Shown piece by piece: positions 34,819 to 44,377 of a DNA stretch of 64,000 nt. The stretch lies in NCBI RefSeq assembly GCF_000498495.1, contig NZ_AVCS01000002.1, positions 62,001 to 126,000 on the forward strand, read 5' to 3'. Origin of the DNA: Flavobacterium enshiense DK69 (GTDB lineage Bacteria; Bacteroidota; Bacteroidia; Flavobacteriales; Flavobacteriaceae). Below the pieces are notes generated by a model. The model did no database searches, was not told where the DNA came from, and saw only the letters and a program-made list of their open reading frames with translations. How positions within the stretch are numbered: position 1 is the stretch's first letter; each line of letters starts with the position of its first letter. Made by a program: the position numbers and the translations under genes.

Positions 34819-36207
34819 ATGACTTTAATAAAATCCATTTCTGGAATCCGCGGAACCATCGGTGGTAAAGTGGGCGATAATCTGACGCCGGTTGATGCCG
34901 TTAAATTCGCATCGGCTTACGGCACTTTTCTGAAGCAAAATATAAATAAAGAGAGATTGACCGTGGTTATTGGCCGTGATGCCCGTATTTCCGGACCGAT
35001 GATTCACAATCTTGTGGTAAATACGCTTGTTGGGCTTGGGATTGACGTAATCGATTTAGGTTTGTCAACAACACCGACAGTAGAAGTGGCTGTTCCTTTG
35101 GAAAAAGCTGATGGCGGAATTATTTTAACGGCATCGCATAATCCGAAACAGTGGAATGCTTTGAAGTTATTAAACGCAAAAGGTGAGTTTTTAAGCGGTG
35201 CTGATGGCACTAAAATCCTTGAAATTGCCGAAGCTGAAGCTTTTGATTTTTCGGATGTGGACAGTTTAGGAACAGTAACTGAAAATGATGCTTATATGGA
35301 CATTCATATTGATGAGGTGTTGAATTTGCCTTTAGTGGATGTGGATGCTGTAGCGAAAAGAAAATTCAAAGTTGTTGTTGACGGCGTGAATTCTTCGGGA
35401 GGAATCATTATTCCGAAGCTATTGGAGCAAATGGGCGTGGAAGTAGTAAAATTATACTGCGAACCAAACGGTCATTTCCCTCACAATCCGGAACCTTTGA
35501 AAGAACATCTTGGTGATATTTGTAAATTGGTTGTGGAAGAAAAAGCCGATTTTGGAATTGTAGTAGATCCGGATGTAGACCGTTTGGCCTTCATTTCAAA
35601 CGATGGCGAAATGTTTGGGGAAGAATATACTTTGGTGGCTGTTGCCGATTATGTATTGAGTAAAACTCCGGGAAATACGGTTTCTAATATGTCTTCTTCA
35701 CGAGCTTTACGAGATATTACCGAAAAACACAACGGAAGCTATCAGGCGAGTGCGGTAGGTGAGGTGAATGTGGTGGAACTGATGAAATCATCCAATGCGA
35801 TTATCGGGGGAGAAGGGAATGGCGGTATCATCTATCCGGAAATCCATTACGGACGCGATGCTTTAGTTGGTGTAGCTTTGTTCTTGACTCATTTGGCTAA
35901 CCAGACACAAACCGTTGCCGAAATGCGTGCGGCATATCCTCAGTATTTCATGAGTAAAAACAAAATCGAGTTGACTCCGCAGATTGATGTGGATGCAGTT
36001 TTGAAAACGATGACTGAAAAATACGCTTCGGAAAATATTTCAACGATAGACGGAGTGAAAATCGATTTCCCAACGGAATGGGTTCATTTAAGAAAATCAA
36101 ATACTGAACCGATTATCCGAATTTACACGGAAGCTCCGACACAAAACGCTGCCGATGTTTTAGCGGAACGATTTGTAGGGGAGTTGAAGCAAATCGCCGG
36201 TATATAA
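34819..36207 (+). CDS. glmM: Phosphoglucosamine mutase
   Basis: Alpha-D-phosphohexomutase that interconverts glucosamine-6-P and glucosamine-1-P for cell-wall and LPS precursors. 462 residues. Seen: SGIRGTIGGKVGDNLTP at the N-terminus, the phosphoserine loop LTASHNPKQWNALK, the magnesium loop DPDVDRLAF, the sugar-binding loop GEGNGGIIYPEIHYGRDALVG and the phosphate-binding RKSNTEPIIRIYTEA. Phosphomannomutase activity is an alternative in this superfamily. Monocistronic with clear promoter and terminator. Confidence 0.9.
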   Translation: MTLIKSISGIRGTIGGKVGDNLTPVDAVKFASAYGTFLKQNINKERLTVVIGRDARISGPMIHNLVVNTLVGLGIDVIDLGLSTTPTVEVAVPLEKADGGIILTASHNPKQWNALKLLNAKGEFLSGADGTKILEIAEAEAFDFSDVDSLGTVTENDAYMDIHIDEVLNLPLVDVDAVAKRKFKVVVDGVNSSGGIIIPKLLEQMGVEVVKLYCEPNGHFPHNPEPLKEHLGDICKLVVEEKADFGIVVDPDVDRLAFISNDGEMFGEEYTLVAVADYVLSKTPGNTVSNMSSSRALRDITEKHNGSYQASAVGEVNVVELMKSSNAIIGGEGNGGIIYPEIHYGRDALVGVALFLTHLANQTQTVAEMRAAYPQYFMSKNKIELTPQIDVDAVLKTMTEKYASENISTIDGVKIDFPTEWVHLRKSNTEPIIRIYTEAPTQNAADVLAERFVGELKQIAGI

Positions 36208-36233
36208 TTTTAAACTGTTTCAGTTTTTAATAT

Positions 36234-36266
36234 AAAAAGAACCCTGAGCACTTACTCAGGGTTTTT
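36234..36266. terminator. Bidirectional terminator
   Basis: AACCCTGAG (36240-36248) pairs perfectly with CTCAGGGTT (36255-36263) around CACTTA, flanked by A and T runs. It serves glmM and the convergent cupin gene. Confidence 0.85.
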
Positions 36267-36274
36267 GTATTTGT

Positions 36275-36763
36275 TTATTTCTTAGCTAACCGCGGATCAT
36301 CGGCAGGATTGACATAGGTTATTCCCCATGGTCCCATGCCGTGAATCTGTACAATGACATCGCCTTTAGTAAATGCATAGTGAACTGTACCAACTTTCAT
36401 TACAGCAAATGCTCCCACAGGCATTGTTTTTGCGGCTTTTTCATCATACGTTGCACCCAGACCCATATTAAAAGTTCCTTGGATGACGGTAATATGCTCA
36501 TCTGCCGGATGTGTATGTGGTTTTATTTTATAATTAGATGGTAATTTAACGCGTATTGTGAACAAGCCAACAGCGCTTGGATCACCTTCTAATACGGCAA
36601 TTTTACTGCCTGGCGGTAATCCGGCCGGGCCATCAGTCCATTTAATATCTTTAGGCATTACCATGATATGATCGGACATCATATGATCCTGTGCCTGTAG
36701 ATTCATAACGACGCTGCAGATGCAAAACAGTATCAAAGCAGCAATTTTTTGTGTTGTTTTCAT
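36275..36763 (-). CDS. Secreted cupin-domain protein
   Basis: 162 residues with a Sec signal peptide (ALILFCICSVVMNLQAQ). A single cupin barrel: KIKPHTHPADEHITVIQGTF carries the two His and the Glu of metal motif 1, and the partner His is in KVGTVHYAFTKGDVIVQIHG. Probably a periplasmic metal-binding protein of the ChrR/DUF4437-like group. Substrate unknown. Stands alone, convergent with glmM. Confidence 0.82.
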   Translation of the reverse strand: MKTTQKIAALILFCICSVVMNLQAQDHMMSDHIMVMPKDIKWTDGPAGLPPGSKIAVLEGDPSAVGLFTIRVKLPSNYKIKPHTHPADEHITVIQGTFNMGLGATYDEKAAKTMPVGAFAVMKVGTVHYAFTKGDVIVQIHGMGPWGITYVNPADDPRLAKK

Positions 36764-37085
36764 TTTTCCATCTTTGTTTTTCAGCAGTTATTATAATTGA
36801 TTTACAATTGATAATTACTCGTAGCATCTGCAGGCAAAGAATGGTTTAATTAAATGGGGTTTATGTTTTGTAGCATCTATTGTAAAGACTGCGTTTTGAA
36901 CCAATAAAGTTAAGAATTAAACTTAGGTTATAATTGCGAAAAGAAGTAAAATATACTATCAACAATCAAAATATCAGGGAAATTGAATTACCGGTGCTTA
37001 AAATCAAAATTTTCAAAGATTGAATTCGGGAACTAGCTTCTTCATTAATACTGTTCTGCAGATTTAGGATTGGAATCCAAACAAT
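36764..37085. other. 322-base spacer
   Basis: AT-rich. An imperfect inverted repeat TTATAATTG...CAATTGATAA at 36791-36814 lies about 30 bases before the cupin start and could be an operator. Otherwise nothing recognised. Confidence 0.35.
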
Positions 37086-37874
37086 CTATTTTCCTTTTCG
37101 TTTTTTATCCTCTGATTTCTTTTTGGAGATGACTTCCGTAAAGTTCTTCGCCGCATTGGTAAAATCGGAAGGGATCAAAACAATGGTAGTGGTGTTATTA
37201 TCGATACCGATTTCGGATAGCATCTGCATTCTTCTTAATTCCAGAGCTATGGGACTTTCCGCCATTTTTGTTGCTCCTTGCGTGAGTTTGATGGAAGCGT
37301 CGAGTTCGGCTTCGGCTTTGACAATTCGGGCTCTTTTTTCCCGAATGGCTTCTGCTTCACGTGCCATGGCTCTTTGCATGCCTTCGGGGATTTCCACGTC
37401 TTTCATTTCCACCATTTCAATTTTAATTCCCCAGGGTTCCGTTGCCGAATCCACAATCCGTTGCAGCGTTCCGTTTATTTTTTCCCTTTCCCTTAATACT
37501 TCATCCAACGAGTGTTGTCCGATGATATTTCGTAATGCAGTTACTGAAAACTGATAAACGGCTTTATTGAAATCGGCGACTTTGATGATGGCATCTTCCG
37601 GATTGGTGATTTTGAACCAGAGCACCGCGTTTACTTTTATGGTTACGCTGTCTTTTGTAATGGTTTCCTGTTGCTCAAGATCGACGGTTTTTGTTCTGAT
37701 GTCAACTCGTTGTTGCCAGTCTATTAAAGGAATGTTATAGTATAGTCCCGGGCCTTTTACCTTATAAAACCGCCCGAGCCTGAAAACAATGCCTCGCTGA
37801 TATTCCTGTGCTATGCGAAATCCTGAAAGAAGGAGGATCACAAAGATGATTCCTATGATTTGAATAGTTGTCAT
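37086..37874 (-). CDS. Slipin / stomatin-like SPFH protein
   Basis: 262 residues. One N-terminal membrane anchor (IIGIIFVILLLSGF), then a stomatin-type SPFH domain: EYQRGIVFRLGRFYKVKGPGLYYNIPLID, VNAVLWFKITNPEDAI, TALRNIIGQHSLDEVL and a helical MAREAEAIREKRARIVKAEAELDAS segment that mediates oligomerisation. Such proteins scaffold membrane microdomains. The NfeD-like membrane protease often paired with slipins is not next to it. Confidence 0.9.
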   Translation of the reverse strand: MTTIQIIGIIFVILLLSGFRIAQEYQRGIVFRLGRFYKVKGPGLYYNIPLIDWQQRVDIRTKTVDLEQQETITKDSVTIKVNAVLWFKITNPEDAIIKVADFNKAVYQFSVTALRNIIGQHSLDEVLREREKINGTLQRIVDSATEPWGIKIEMVEMKDVEIPEGMQRAMAREAEAIREKRARIVKAEAELDASIKLTQGATKMAESPIALELRRMQMLSEIGIDNNTTTIVLIPSDFTNAAKNFTEVISKKKSEDKKRKGK

Positions 37875-38124
37875 AATTTTTTGTGCTAAAATTTGTCCAT
37901 TATTGCGTTGTTGATTTTGTTTGCAATCAACCTATAAATTTACGACTAATGTTTGCAATAAAAGAATTTTTTTGTAAATAAATTCAGTGAGTTATATGCG
38001 AATTGGATGTGATGTTTTACAAACGAAATCATTTTTATCAATATTCAAATCGGTACAATCAATTCAGTCGTATATGGATTTATGATTGGAATTTGTACTT
38101 TTGAAAACCATTAAAAAACAAAGA

Positions 38125-38883
38125 ATGAAAATCGTTATTTCCCCGGCTAAGTCATTGGATTTTGAAAAAGAACTGCCAACACCTCAATTTACCGAAGCCT
38201 GCTTTTTAAAAGAGGCTAATTCGGTCCATAAAGTGTTGAAGAAAAAGAAGCCCAAACAGCTGATGGAATTAATGGATATTTCGGATAAGCTGGCCGATCT
38301 GAACTGGCAGCGCAATCAGGAGTGGGCTACTCCTTTTACTCCCGAAAATGCGCGTCCTGCAGTTTATGCATTTAATGGAGATGTTTATCACGGTTTGGAT
38401 GCTTATAACCTACCGGTTGAAAAATTAGACGTTTTGCAGGATAAACTACGAATTCTCTCCGGTTTGTATGGCCTTCTGAAACCATTGGATTTAATCCAGC
38501 CCTACCGTCTGGAAATGGGTACTCATATGCCAATCGGTAAAAACAAAAACCTTTATGAATTCTGGAAAACGAAAATCACTAAAGAGCTGAATAAGGAGCT
38601 TAAAAAGGAAGATTTATTCCTTAATCTTGCCAGCAATGAGTATTTTTCGGCTGTAGATGTAAAAGCATTGAAAGTGCCTGTAATTACCCCTGAGTTCAAA
38701 GATTACAAAGACGGAAAACTTAAAATGATAAGTTTCTTCGCCAAGAAGGCCAGAGGAATGATGGTGCGTTACATTATTGATACAAATGCAGAAACCCTCC
38801 AGGATTTGAAGGATTTCAATTATGAGGGTTATAAGTTCGACGAAAACCTGAGCAAGGGCAATACTCTGGTTTTTACGCGTTAA
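38125..38883 (+). CDS. yaaA: Peroxide stress protein YaaA
   Basis: 252 residues of the YaaA/DUF328 family, starting MKIVISPAKSLDFEKELPTP. Conserved NGDVYHGLDAY, LRILSGLYGLLKPLDLIQPYRLEMGT, NLASNEYFSAVD and FFAKKARGMMVRYI are present. E. coli YaaA lowers free iron during peroxide stress and binds DNA. An upstream ATG at 38086 is rejected because TACTTTTG (38096-38103), a good -7 box, would lie inside the gene. Its stop overlaps the stop of the convergent gene by four bases. Confidence 0.92.
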   Translation: MKIVISPAKSLDFEKELPTPQFTEACFLKEANSVHKVLKKKKPKQLMELMDISDKLADLNWQRNQEWATPFTPENARPAVYAFNGDVYHGLDAYNLPVEKLDVLQDKLRILSGLYGLLKPLDLIQPYRLEMGTHMPIGKNKNLYEFWKTKITKELNKELKKEDLFLNLASNEYFSAVDVKALKVPVITPEFKDYKDGKLKMISFFAKKARGMMVRYIIDTNAETLQDLKDFNYEGYKFDENLSKGNTLVFTR

Positions 38884-39233
38884 TATCCTAAATGTAAATA
38901 TTCTTCATAATCGCGGAACGTGTCGCGTGTCATTTTGCGCTGATCGCGAGATATCTCACGTAGAGCTTCAACACCTTTGCGGGCACAATGTTTAACTCTT
39001 GTCAATCTTGAGGAGAATTCCATCAGTTTATTCGCATCGGAAGGATGAAGTTTTTCGCGAAGTTCGTTTACGAACTCAGAAAATTCATTCATTATATAAC
39101 TGTTTTCATCATATTCCGCTTGTAAGTCTACTAGAAACTCATCAATTTCCTTCTCGATATCGTGACAATTATGTTCACTTTTCATTAAAAATTCTTTTAG
39201 AATTCTTCTGTCTCCGTTAGTAAAGATGCCCAT
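38880..39233 (-). CDS. Hypothetical helical protein
   Basis: 117 residues, soluble, mostly charged amphipathic helices (DIEKEIDEFLVDLQAEYDE, VKHCARKGVEALREISRDQRK). No signal peptide or recognised domain. The coding sequence is clean and uses the same codon style as its neighbours. It converges on yaaA with a four-base overlap of the stop regions, so transcripts of the two genes are antisense at their ends. Confidence 0.65.
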   Translation of the reverse strand: MGIFTNGDRRILKEFLMKSEHNCHDIEKEIDEFLVDLQAEYDENSYIMNEFSEFVNELREKLHPSDANKLMEFSSRLTRVKHCARKGVEALREISRDQRKMTRDTFRDYEEYLHLGY

Positions 39234-39378
39234 GATGAATGTAGTTTTGATTAATAATATGTAACTATCTGAATAACAACGAAATGAGTTTTAATTGAGT
39301 TTTAAAATTAGCTTAAATTATAGTTATTTTTTTTGCAAATCGATTAAGTGAAAAAAAAAACGACTAAGCGAAAAAACA

Positions 39379-39413
39379 ATAAAAAAACTCTGAACAATTA
39401 CTGTTCAGAGTTT
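39379..39413 (-). terminator. Intrinsic terminator of the efflux operon
   Basis: Perfect 12-pair stem AAACTCTGAACA / TGTTCAGAGTTT around ATTAC; on the minus strand a T-run follows. Confidence 0.88.
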
Positions 39414-39440
39414 CCTAATCAAATAACTACTATGTTTAAA

Positions 39441-41018
39441 TTAATGAACATTCGACATGTCTACTTTTCCGGCTCCTCGTTTGATTAAGAGCACAAACGG
39501 GATACAGATAAGGAACATGATGCCTAAATAGAGAAAGACATCCATGTACGAGAGTACAGTACTTTGTTTCATTACCGACATTTCAATGGCTTTATGAGCT
39601 TTGTCCAGCGATTCGCTTGCGCTGAAGCCTTTAGACATGAAACCCATTTGCAGTTGTTGAATGCGTTGCTGTACTTCAAATTTTGTTGAATCCAGATGGG
39701 CGATGAGGTTAACACGGTGTCCTTGCGTGAAACGGGAAATAAATGTTGTAATAATGGCAATCCCGAAGGAACCTCCCAATTGTCGCATCATCCCTGTAAA
39801 AGCGGCACCTTCTCCAATTTGTCTGCCATGTAACGTTGACAAGGCCAAAGTGGTAATAGGCACAAAGAGGAGACCGAGTCCCATACCGCGCAAAATTAAC
39901 GGCCAGAACATATGTTCCGTTCCTGTGTCCGGAGTCATTATGCTGTACATCCAAAAAGTAAATCCGAAGAAAATCATAAACCCGATAGCTACCAGATAGG
40001 CTTGCGGAACTCCTTTTTGAATCATTTTCCCGATAATCGGCATCATAATCCCAGTCATGATTGAACTCGGAATCAGCAATAATCCTGCATCAGTGGCTGT
40101 CCATCCCAAAATAGCCTGCGTGTAAATCGGGATAATGAACGTTGAGCCATACAATCCGAAACCCAAAATAAAACACATTATGGTTCCGATGCGCAGATTT
40201 CGATCCTGAAGCACGCGCAGGTTTACAATTGGGTATTTATAAGTGAGCTGTCGCCAGATGAATAAAATTAACCCAAAAAACGAAACAACTGAAAGGATGA
40301 TGATTGTAATGTCTTCAAACCAGTCGTCCTGTTGCCCGTGCTCCAAAACAAATTGCAGCGATCCGATAAAGGACGCCAGAAACACGATTCCCCACCAATC
40401 CACCTGATTAGCTTTTAGTTTTTCGCCGTATTTCGGACTCTTCACAAAGTAAAGCGTCAAAATGGTCGCAATTATTCCCAGTGGGATATTGATGTAGAAA
40501 ATATAAGGCCACGAGAAATTATCCACAAGATATCCTCCAAGAGGCGGACCTAAAGTGGGTCCCACAATTACTCCCATTCCGTAAATTGCCTGTGCCATTC
40601 CGCGTTTGGCTGCCGGATAACTTTCGGTAATAATGGTTTGAGCCGTTACCAAAAGTGCACCACCGCCCATTCCCTGAATGAATCGGAAAAATACCAATTC
40701 CCAAATGTTGGACGCATTTCCGCAAAGGAAAGAGGAAACGGTAAATATGATAATGGAAGCCGCAAAGTAATTTCTTCTTCCGAATTGTTGGGAGAGCCAA
40801 CTGGTCATCGGAATGATGATTACATTGGCAATGGCATAAGCGGTAATTACCCAGGCAACATCGGTCAGAGTGGCTCCCAAACTACCTTTCATGTCGTTTA
40901 GGGCTACGTTTACGATAGTAGTATCTACAATTTCCAGCAGTGCACAAAGTACTGCCGTAATTGTGATGATGACCCTGCGAAAGCCGTATTCTACTAAATC
41001 TTCTGCTTGTGTTGTCAT
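39441..41018 (-). CDS. MFS drug exporter, DHA2 family (EmrB-like)
   Basis: 525 residues, 14 hydrophobic helices as in DHA2 proton antiporters. N-terminal motif LLEIVDTTIVNVALNDMKGSLG (motif D1), motif A-like WLSQQFGRRNYF, and motif C-like GMGVIVGPTLGPPLGGYLVD are visible. With the HlyD adaptor one base upstream and the TolC gene before that, it forms an EmrAB-TolC-type tripartite pump that exports hydrophobic toxic compounds across both membranes. Last gene of the tetR-tolC-emrA-emrB unit. Confidence 0.92.
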   Translation of the reverse strand: MTTQAEDLVEYGFRRVIITITAVLCALLEIVDTTIVNVALNDMKGSLGATLTDVAWVITAYAIANVIIIPMTSWLSQQFGRRNYFAASIIIFTVSSFLCGNASNIWELVFFRFIQGMGGGALLVTAQTIITESYPAAKRGMAQAIYGMGVIVGPTLGPPLGGYLVDNFSWPYIFYINIPLGIIATILTLYFVKSPKYGEKLKANQVDWWGIVFLASFIGSLQFVLEHGQQDDWFEDITIIILSVVSFFGLILFIWRQLTYKYPIVNLRVLQDRNLRIGTIMCFILGFGLYGSTFIIPIYTQAILGWTATDAGLLLIPSSIMTGIMMPIIGKMIQKGVPQAYLVAIGFMIFFGFTFWMYSIMTPDTGTEHMFWPLILRGMGLGLLFVPITTLALSTLHGRQIGEGAAFTGMMRQLGGSFGIAIITTFISRFTQGHRVNLIAHLDSTKFEVQQRIQQLQMGFMSKGFSASESLDKAHKAIEMSVMKQSTVLSYMDVFLYLGIMFLICIPFVLLIKRGAGKVDMSNVH

Positions 41019-41019
41019 A

Positions 41020-42099
41020 TTATTTTACGTGAACATCTACTTCCACATTCATTCCCGGGCGTAGTAATTTTACTTTTTCCGCATCATTATTTGCGGATAA
41101 TTTTATTTTAACCGGTAGGCGTTGAATCGTTTTAACAAAGTTGCCCGTTGCGTTGTCCGGAGGCAAGATAGAGAAACGTGATCCGGTTGCTGGAGAGAAC
41201 GAGTTTACTTCACCTTCGAATTCAGTGTCAGGGTAAGCATCTACTTTGAATGTAACTTTTTGTCCTATGCGCATTTTGTTCAATTGTGTCTCTTTGAAAT
41301 TGGCGATTACCCAAGTGTCTGCATTGTTTACAATATAAAATAACGACTGTCCCGGTTGTATCATTTGGCCAGCCTGTACATCTACACTTGAAACCTGACC
41401 GTCTACAGAAGCTGTAATAACGGTATAACCTAAGTTGAGTACAGCAGCATCTAAAACAGATTGCGCACGTTTTATGTTGGCATTTGCTACGCCTATTTGC
41501 TTACTGGCTACATTAGTTTTTGAAACCACGGCTTCACGCTGGTGAGAACTTGCATTGCGTTGCTGTTGCAGAATTTCAACCTGTTTTTCAGCTTCTTGTT
41601 TAGCTGCTAAAGCCTGCTCGTATTGCTGTTTTGTAATGGAATGGTTTTTATAGAGATTCGAATAGCGTTCAAAATCGTTGTTAGCTCTTCCTAAACGTAT
41701 TTTAGCTGCTTCGATGCTTCCCAGGTTGGACTGAATCGTAGCTTCTGAAATTGAAATGTTTGCGGCTGTGGCTCCTACATCGGCTTTTGAAACTTCAAGT
41801 GAATTTTCTGCTACGGCCAACGCTGCTTTTGCTTCCTCCACTTTAACTAAAAAGTCCTTGTCGTCGATTACCAAAAGCGTATCGCCTTTTTTCACGAAGT
41901 CGTTGTCTTTGATGTAAACTTTTGATACATAACCTGCCACACGCGGGATGATCGGATTCATGTTCTGTTCGATCTGAGCGTCATCGGTTTCTTCGTGTGC
42001 CTGACCGTGCATGTATTTGAAAGTTCCGTATACACCCCCCAGAAGAACTAAAGAGCCAATTATTAGAATGAATTTTTTATTTGCTGGTTTATTTTCCAT
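41020..42099 (-). CDS. HlyD/EmrA-type membrane fusion protein
   Basis: 359 residues. One N-terminal membrane anchor (FILIIGSLVLLGGVYGTFKYM), then the split biotinyl-lipoyl domain (IIPRVAGYVSKVYIKDNDFVKKGDTLLVIDD and its partner TASVDGQVSSVDVQAGQMIQPGQ), a long coiled-coil hairpin rich in Ala, Glu and Gln, and a beta-barrel domain (WVIANFKETQLNKMRIGQKV). Periplasmic adaptor between the MFS pump and TolC. One base separates it from the pump gene. Confidence 0.93.
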   Translation of the reverse strand: MENKPANKKFILIIGSLVLLGGVYGTFKYMHGQAHEETDDAQIEQNMNPIIPRVAGYVSKVYIKDNDFVKKGDTLLVIDDKDFLVKVEEAKAALAVAENSLEVSKADVGATAANISISEATIQSNLGSIEAAKIRLGRANNDFERYSNLYKNHSITKQQYEQALAAKQEAEKQVEILQQQRNASSHQREAVVSKTNVASKQIGVANANIKRAQSVLDAAVLNLGYTVITASVDGQVSSVDVQAGQMIQPGQSLFYIVNNADTWVIANFKETQLNKMRIGQKVTFKVDAYPDTEFEGEVNSFSPATGSRFSILPPDNATGNFVKTIQRLPVKIKLSANNDAEKVKLLRPGMNVEVDVHVK

Positions 42100-42115
42100 G
42101 ATGAGTGATGTTAAT

Positions 42116-43435
42116 TTAGTTTTTGGTTGGTAATACTGTTGATGAGGTTAATTTGCCGGAAGCCGCTAAGATTTCATAATATTTCTCAACGATATCGGCT
42201 CTTGAAGAGGATTCGTTGATTTTTGAAAGCAACTGCTGTACGTCTGCTTCCAATAATTCGTCTGTGTCGGCCAAACCGTTGTCGTGTTTGTCTTTTACAA
42301 TTCTGAAATTTTCAGCGGCCTGTGCAACGGCTTCTTCGTAAACTTTGTTTTGCTTCTGGGCCAGAACGTAATTTTCATTGGCCTGCTGAATCTGTATTTT
42401 TGCCTGATCGGTCATTATGTCCAATGATTGTTCTGTTTCTTTTGCTTTGCTTTTAGCGGCTTTGACATCTTTTCCGTTTTTGAAAACGGAAGACAAATCA
42501 TAAGAAAGCCCCGCACCAAAGTTCATTGCATTGGTAACGGTTACAGTGTTCTGCAAATCAAAACCAATGTAACCTCCCATAAGGGTTAAAGCAGGGTAGT
42601 AGTTCCCTTTTGCTATTTTTACGTTGGTTTCCGCGGCCTTTTGCTGCAAACGGATTGCATTTAAATCGTTTCTGCCGGAAATATCGTCTGAAGGCGTATC
42701 AAAACCAGTTTCTTTCTTAAAAGTGTCAGAATCGGGATTTATGATCGTTCCTTCGGGTAATTTCAAAAGAGTTGCCAATTGGTAATTTATGGTACTCATA
42801 TTTTTTCTGGCTTCTTCAAGGGCAATCTGATAATTGGAAACCTGTAATTGTGCTCTCAACAAGTCGTTTCGGGCAATCAGTCCGTTTTCTTCCATCGCTT
42901 TGAAATCGACCACACGCTGTTCGGCTCTTTTGATGTTTTCCTGAATCAGTTTTTCATTTTCCTGAGCTTTGTATAACGTTACGTAAAGTTTTACAGCCTG
43001 TAGCGCGACATCTTCTTTAGTTTGTTTAGAATAGAATTGCTCCGCTTCATACAGACTTTGTGAGGCTTTGATGCTGTTTTGGATTTTAAAACCGGCAAAT
43101 ACCGGAACAGTTGCCATCGCGTTGCCTAAAATAAGCTGGTGCACATCTGGAGTACTTCCGCCTTGCGATTGGTTTCCTAATTTGAAATCCACATCCGCAT
43201 TGGTAAGGCGTTGGTATTGCCCGTTGATTTTTACATCGGGATATTGCTTGTTTTTAACCGTCTGCATTTCGAATTCTTTTGTTGCCACTTTGGTGTCTGA
43301 CAACTTGGCTTCAGTGCTCTGTGTTGTCGCCATTTGAATAGCTTCTTCAAGAGTCATGTTTTTTTTCTCCTGCGCTAATGCTGAAGATATGCCAAGCAGG
43401 AAGAAAATTCCCAGCTTGATAAAGTTAATTTTCAT
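42116..43435 (-). CDS. TolC-family outer membrane efflux protein
   Basis: 439 residues with a signal peptide (GIFFLLGISSALAQ) and the duplicated TolC architecture: helical coiled-coil hairpins (MTLEEAIQMATTQSTEAKL, LQAVKLYVTLYKAQENEKLIQENIKR) interleaved with two beta segments. Forms the trimeric outer-membrane duct of the adjacent pump. Its start overlaps the tetR stop region by 11 bases, so translation is coupled to the regulator. Confidence 0.92.
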   Translation of the reverse strand: MKINFIKLGIFFLLGISSALAQEKKNMTLEEAIQMATTQSTEAKLSDTKVATKEFEMQTVKNKQYPDVKINGQYQRLTNADVDFKLGNQSQGGSTPDVHQLILGNAMATVPVFAGFKIQNSIKASQSLYEAEQFYSKQTKEDVALQAVKLYVTLYKAQENEKLIQENIKRAEQRVVDFKAMEENGLIARNDLLRAQLQVSNYQIALEEARKNMSTINYQLATLLKLPEGTIINPDSDTFKKETGFDTPSDDISGRNDLNAIRLQQKAAETNVKIAKGNYYPALTLMGGYIGFDLQNTVTVTNAMNFGAGLSYDLSSVFKNGKDVKAAKSKAKETEQSLDIMTDQAKIQIQQANENYVLAQKQNKVYEEAVAQAAENFRIVKDKHDNGLADTDELLEADVQQLLSKINESSSRADIVEKYYEILAASGKLTSSTVLPTKN

Positions 43436-44048
43436 AGGTAAGTAGAGCTTTAATTGTTTGTTTGATATGACGTGTAAGTTCTGTGTTAACGTAGTTGTCG
43501 ATATCTTCCGGCGTATTTAAATTCAGAATGTCTTTAAAATAGGGTTTGTTCATCTGGAAATGAAAATATGTTCCCATGATGGTAGTAGGAATCAAAATGG
43601 TATTGACATCTTTCCGGAAAAAACCTTTGTCCTGACCTTCAGCAATAATATTTTTCAAAATCTCCAGATTGTGTTTTTTTATTTCATTGAAAGCATCGCA
43701 ATTGATGATTCTTTTTCCGGATGAAATTTCAAAGTGGATAATCTGATACATGCTTTTATTTCGATTGATGCGCTTGATGTATAATTCGATTAAGCGATCA
43801 ATTTTTTCTAAAGGGGTGAGGTCTTCGCGATACAAATTTTCCATCTGCAGACGCATATCCGAAATGCGGTAAATAATTAACGCTTCGAGCAACTTTTCTT
43901 TAGAACCGAAATAGTAGGAGATCATCGCGATATTGACGTTAGCAACTTTGGCAATATCGCGTACCGAAGTTCCGTCAAAACCTTGTTCGGCAAAAAGCTT
44001 TTCAGCCGCCTGTAAAATTTCAATTTGCTTGTCGTTAAAATCAGTCAT
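43425..44048 (-). CDS. TetR/AcrR-family repressor of the efflux operon
   Basis: 207 residues. N-terminal TetR helix-turn-helix (ILQAAEKLFAEQGFDGTSVRDIAKVANVNIAMISYYFGSKEKLLEALI), then an all-helical ligand domain. First gene of the operon it presumably represses, with two operator-like palindromes over its promoter. Ligand unknown; substrates of the pump are the usual inducers in such systems. Confidence 0.93.
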   Translation of the reverse strand: MTDFNDKQIEILQAAEKLFAEQGFDGTSVRDIAKVANVNIAMISYYFGSKEKLLEALIIYRISDMRLQMENLYREDLTPLEKIDRLIELYIKRINRNKSMYQIIHFEISSGKRIINCDAFNEIKKHNLEILKNIIAEGQDKGFFRKDVNTILIPTTIMGTYFHFQMNKPYFKDILNLNTPEDIDNYVNTELTRHIKQTIKALLTYEN

Positions 44049-44073
44049 TTTAATTTGATTTTGGAATCGGATG

Positions 44074-44111
44074 CAAAATTAAACACTTGTTTAAATTAAA
44101 CGTTTGTTTAA
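44074..44111 (-). promoter_or_regulatory. Tandem TetR operators over the efflux promoter
   Basis: Two palindromes with TTAAAC/GTTTAA arms, 44079-44094 (TTAAACA-CT-TGTTTAA) and 44096-44111, centres 17 bases apart, within a 17-base direct repeat. The minus-strand -7 box TAATTTTG (44074-44081) overlaps the first site. Repression by TetR is inferred. Confidence 0.6.
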
Positions 44112-44277
44112 ATTAATTTTAACATTTTTTTTAACAATGTGGATTTGATTGATTTTTGATGATTTTCAGATGGAGTAGGCGAGTGAAAATTAAGTGGTAT
44201 GAATCCTTTTTTGAGTCAATAATTTGTTTAGTTTTATCAAATGAAAAATTGATGATCTTAATAGATCGTGGGGAACG

Positions 44278-44316
44278 AAAAACCACTTTTTAAGCCTTTA
44301 AAAAGTGGTTTTTTTG
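44278..44316. terminator. Terminator of the trp operon
   Basis: Perfect 13-pair stem AACCACTTTTTAA / TTAAAAAGTGGTT around GCCT, flanked by A and T runs, 60-100 bases after the trpA stop. The rest of the 44049-44377 spacer shows no gene. Confidence 0.85.
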
Positions 44317-44377
44317 TATATAAACAAAATCTATAGTGATTATTTAAATTATTAATAACCAGTTGTTTGTGTGAATT

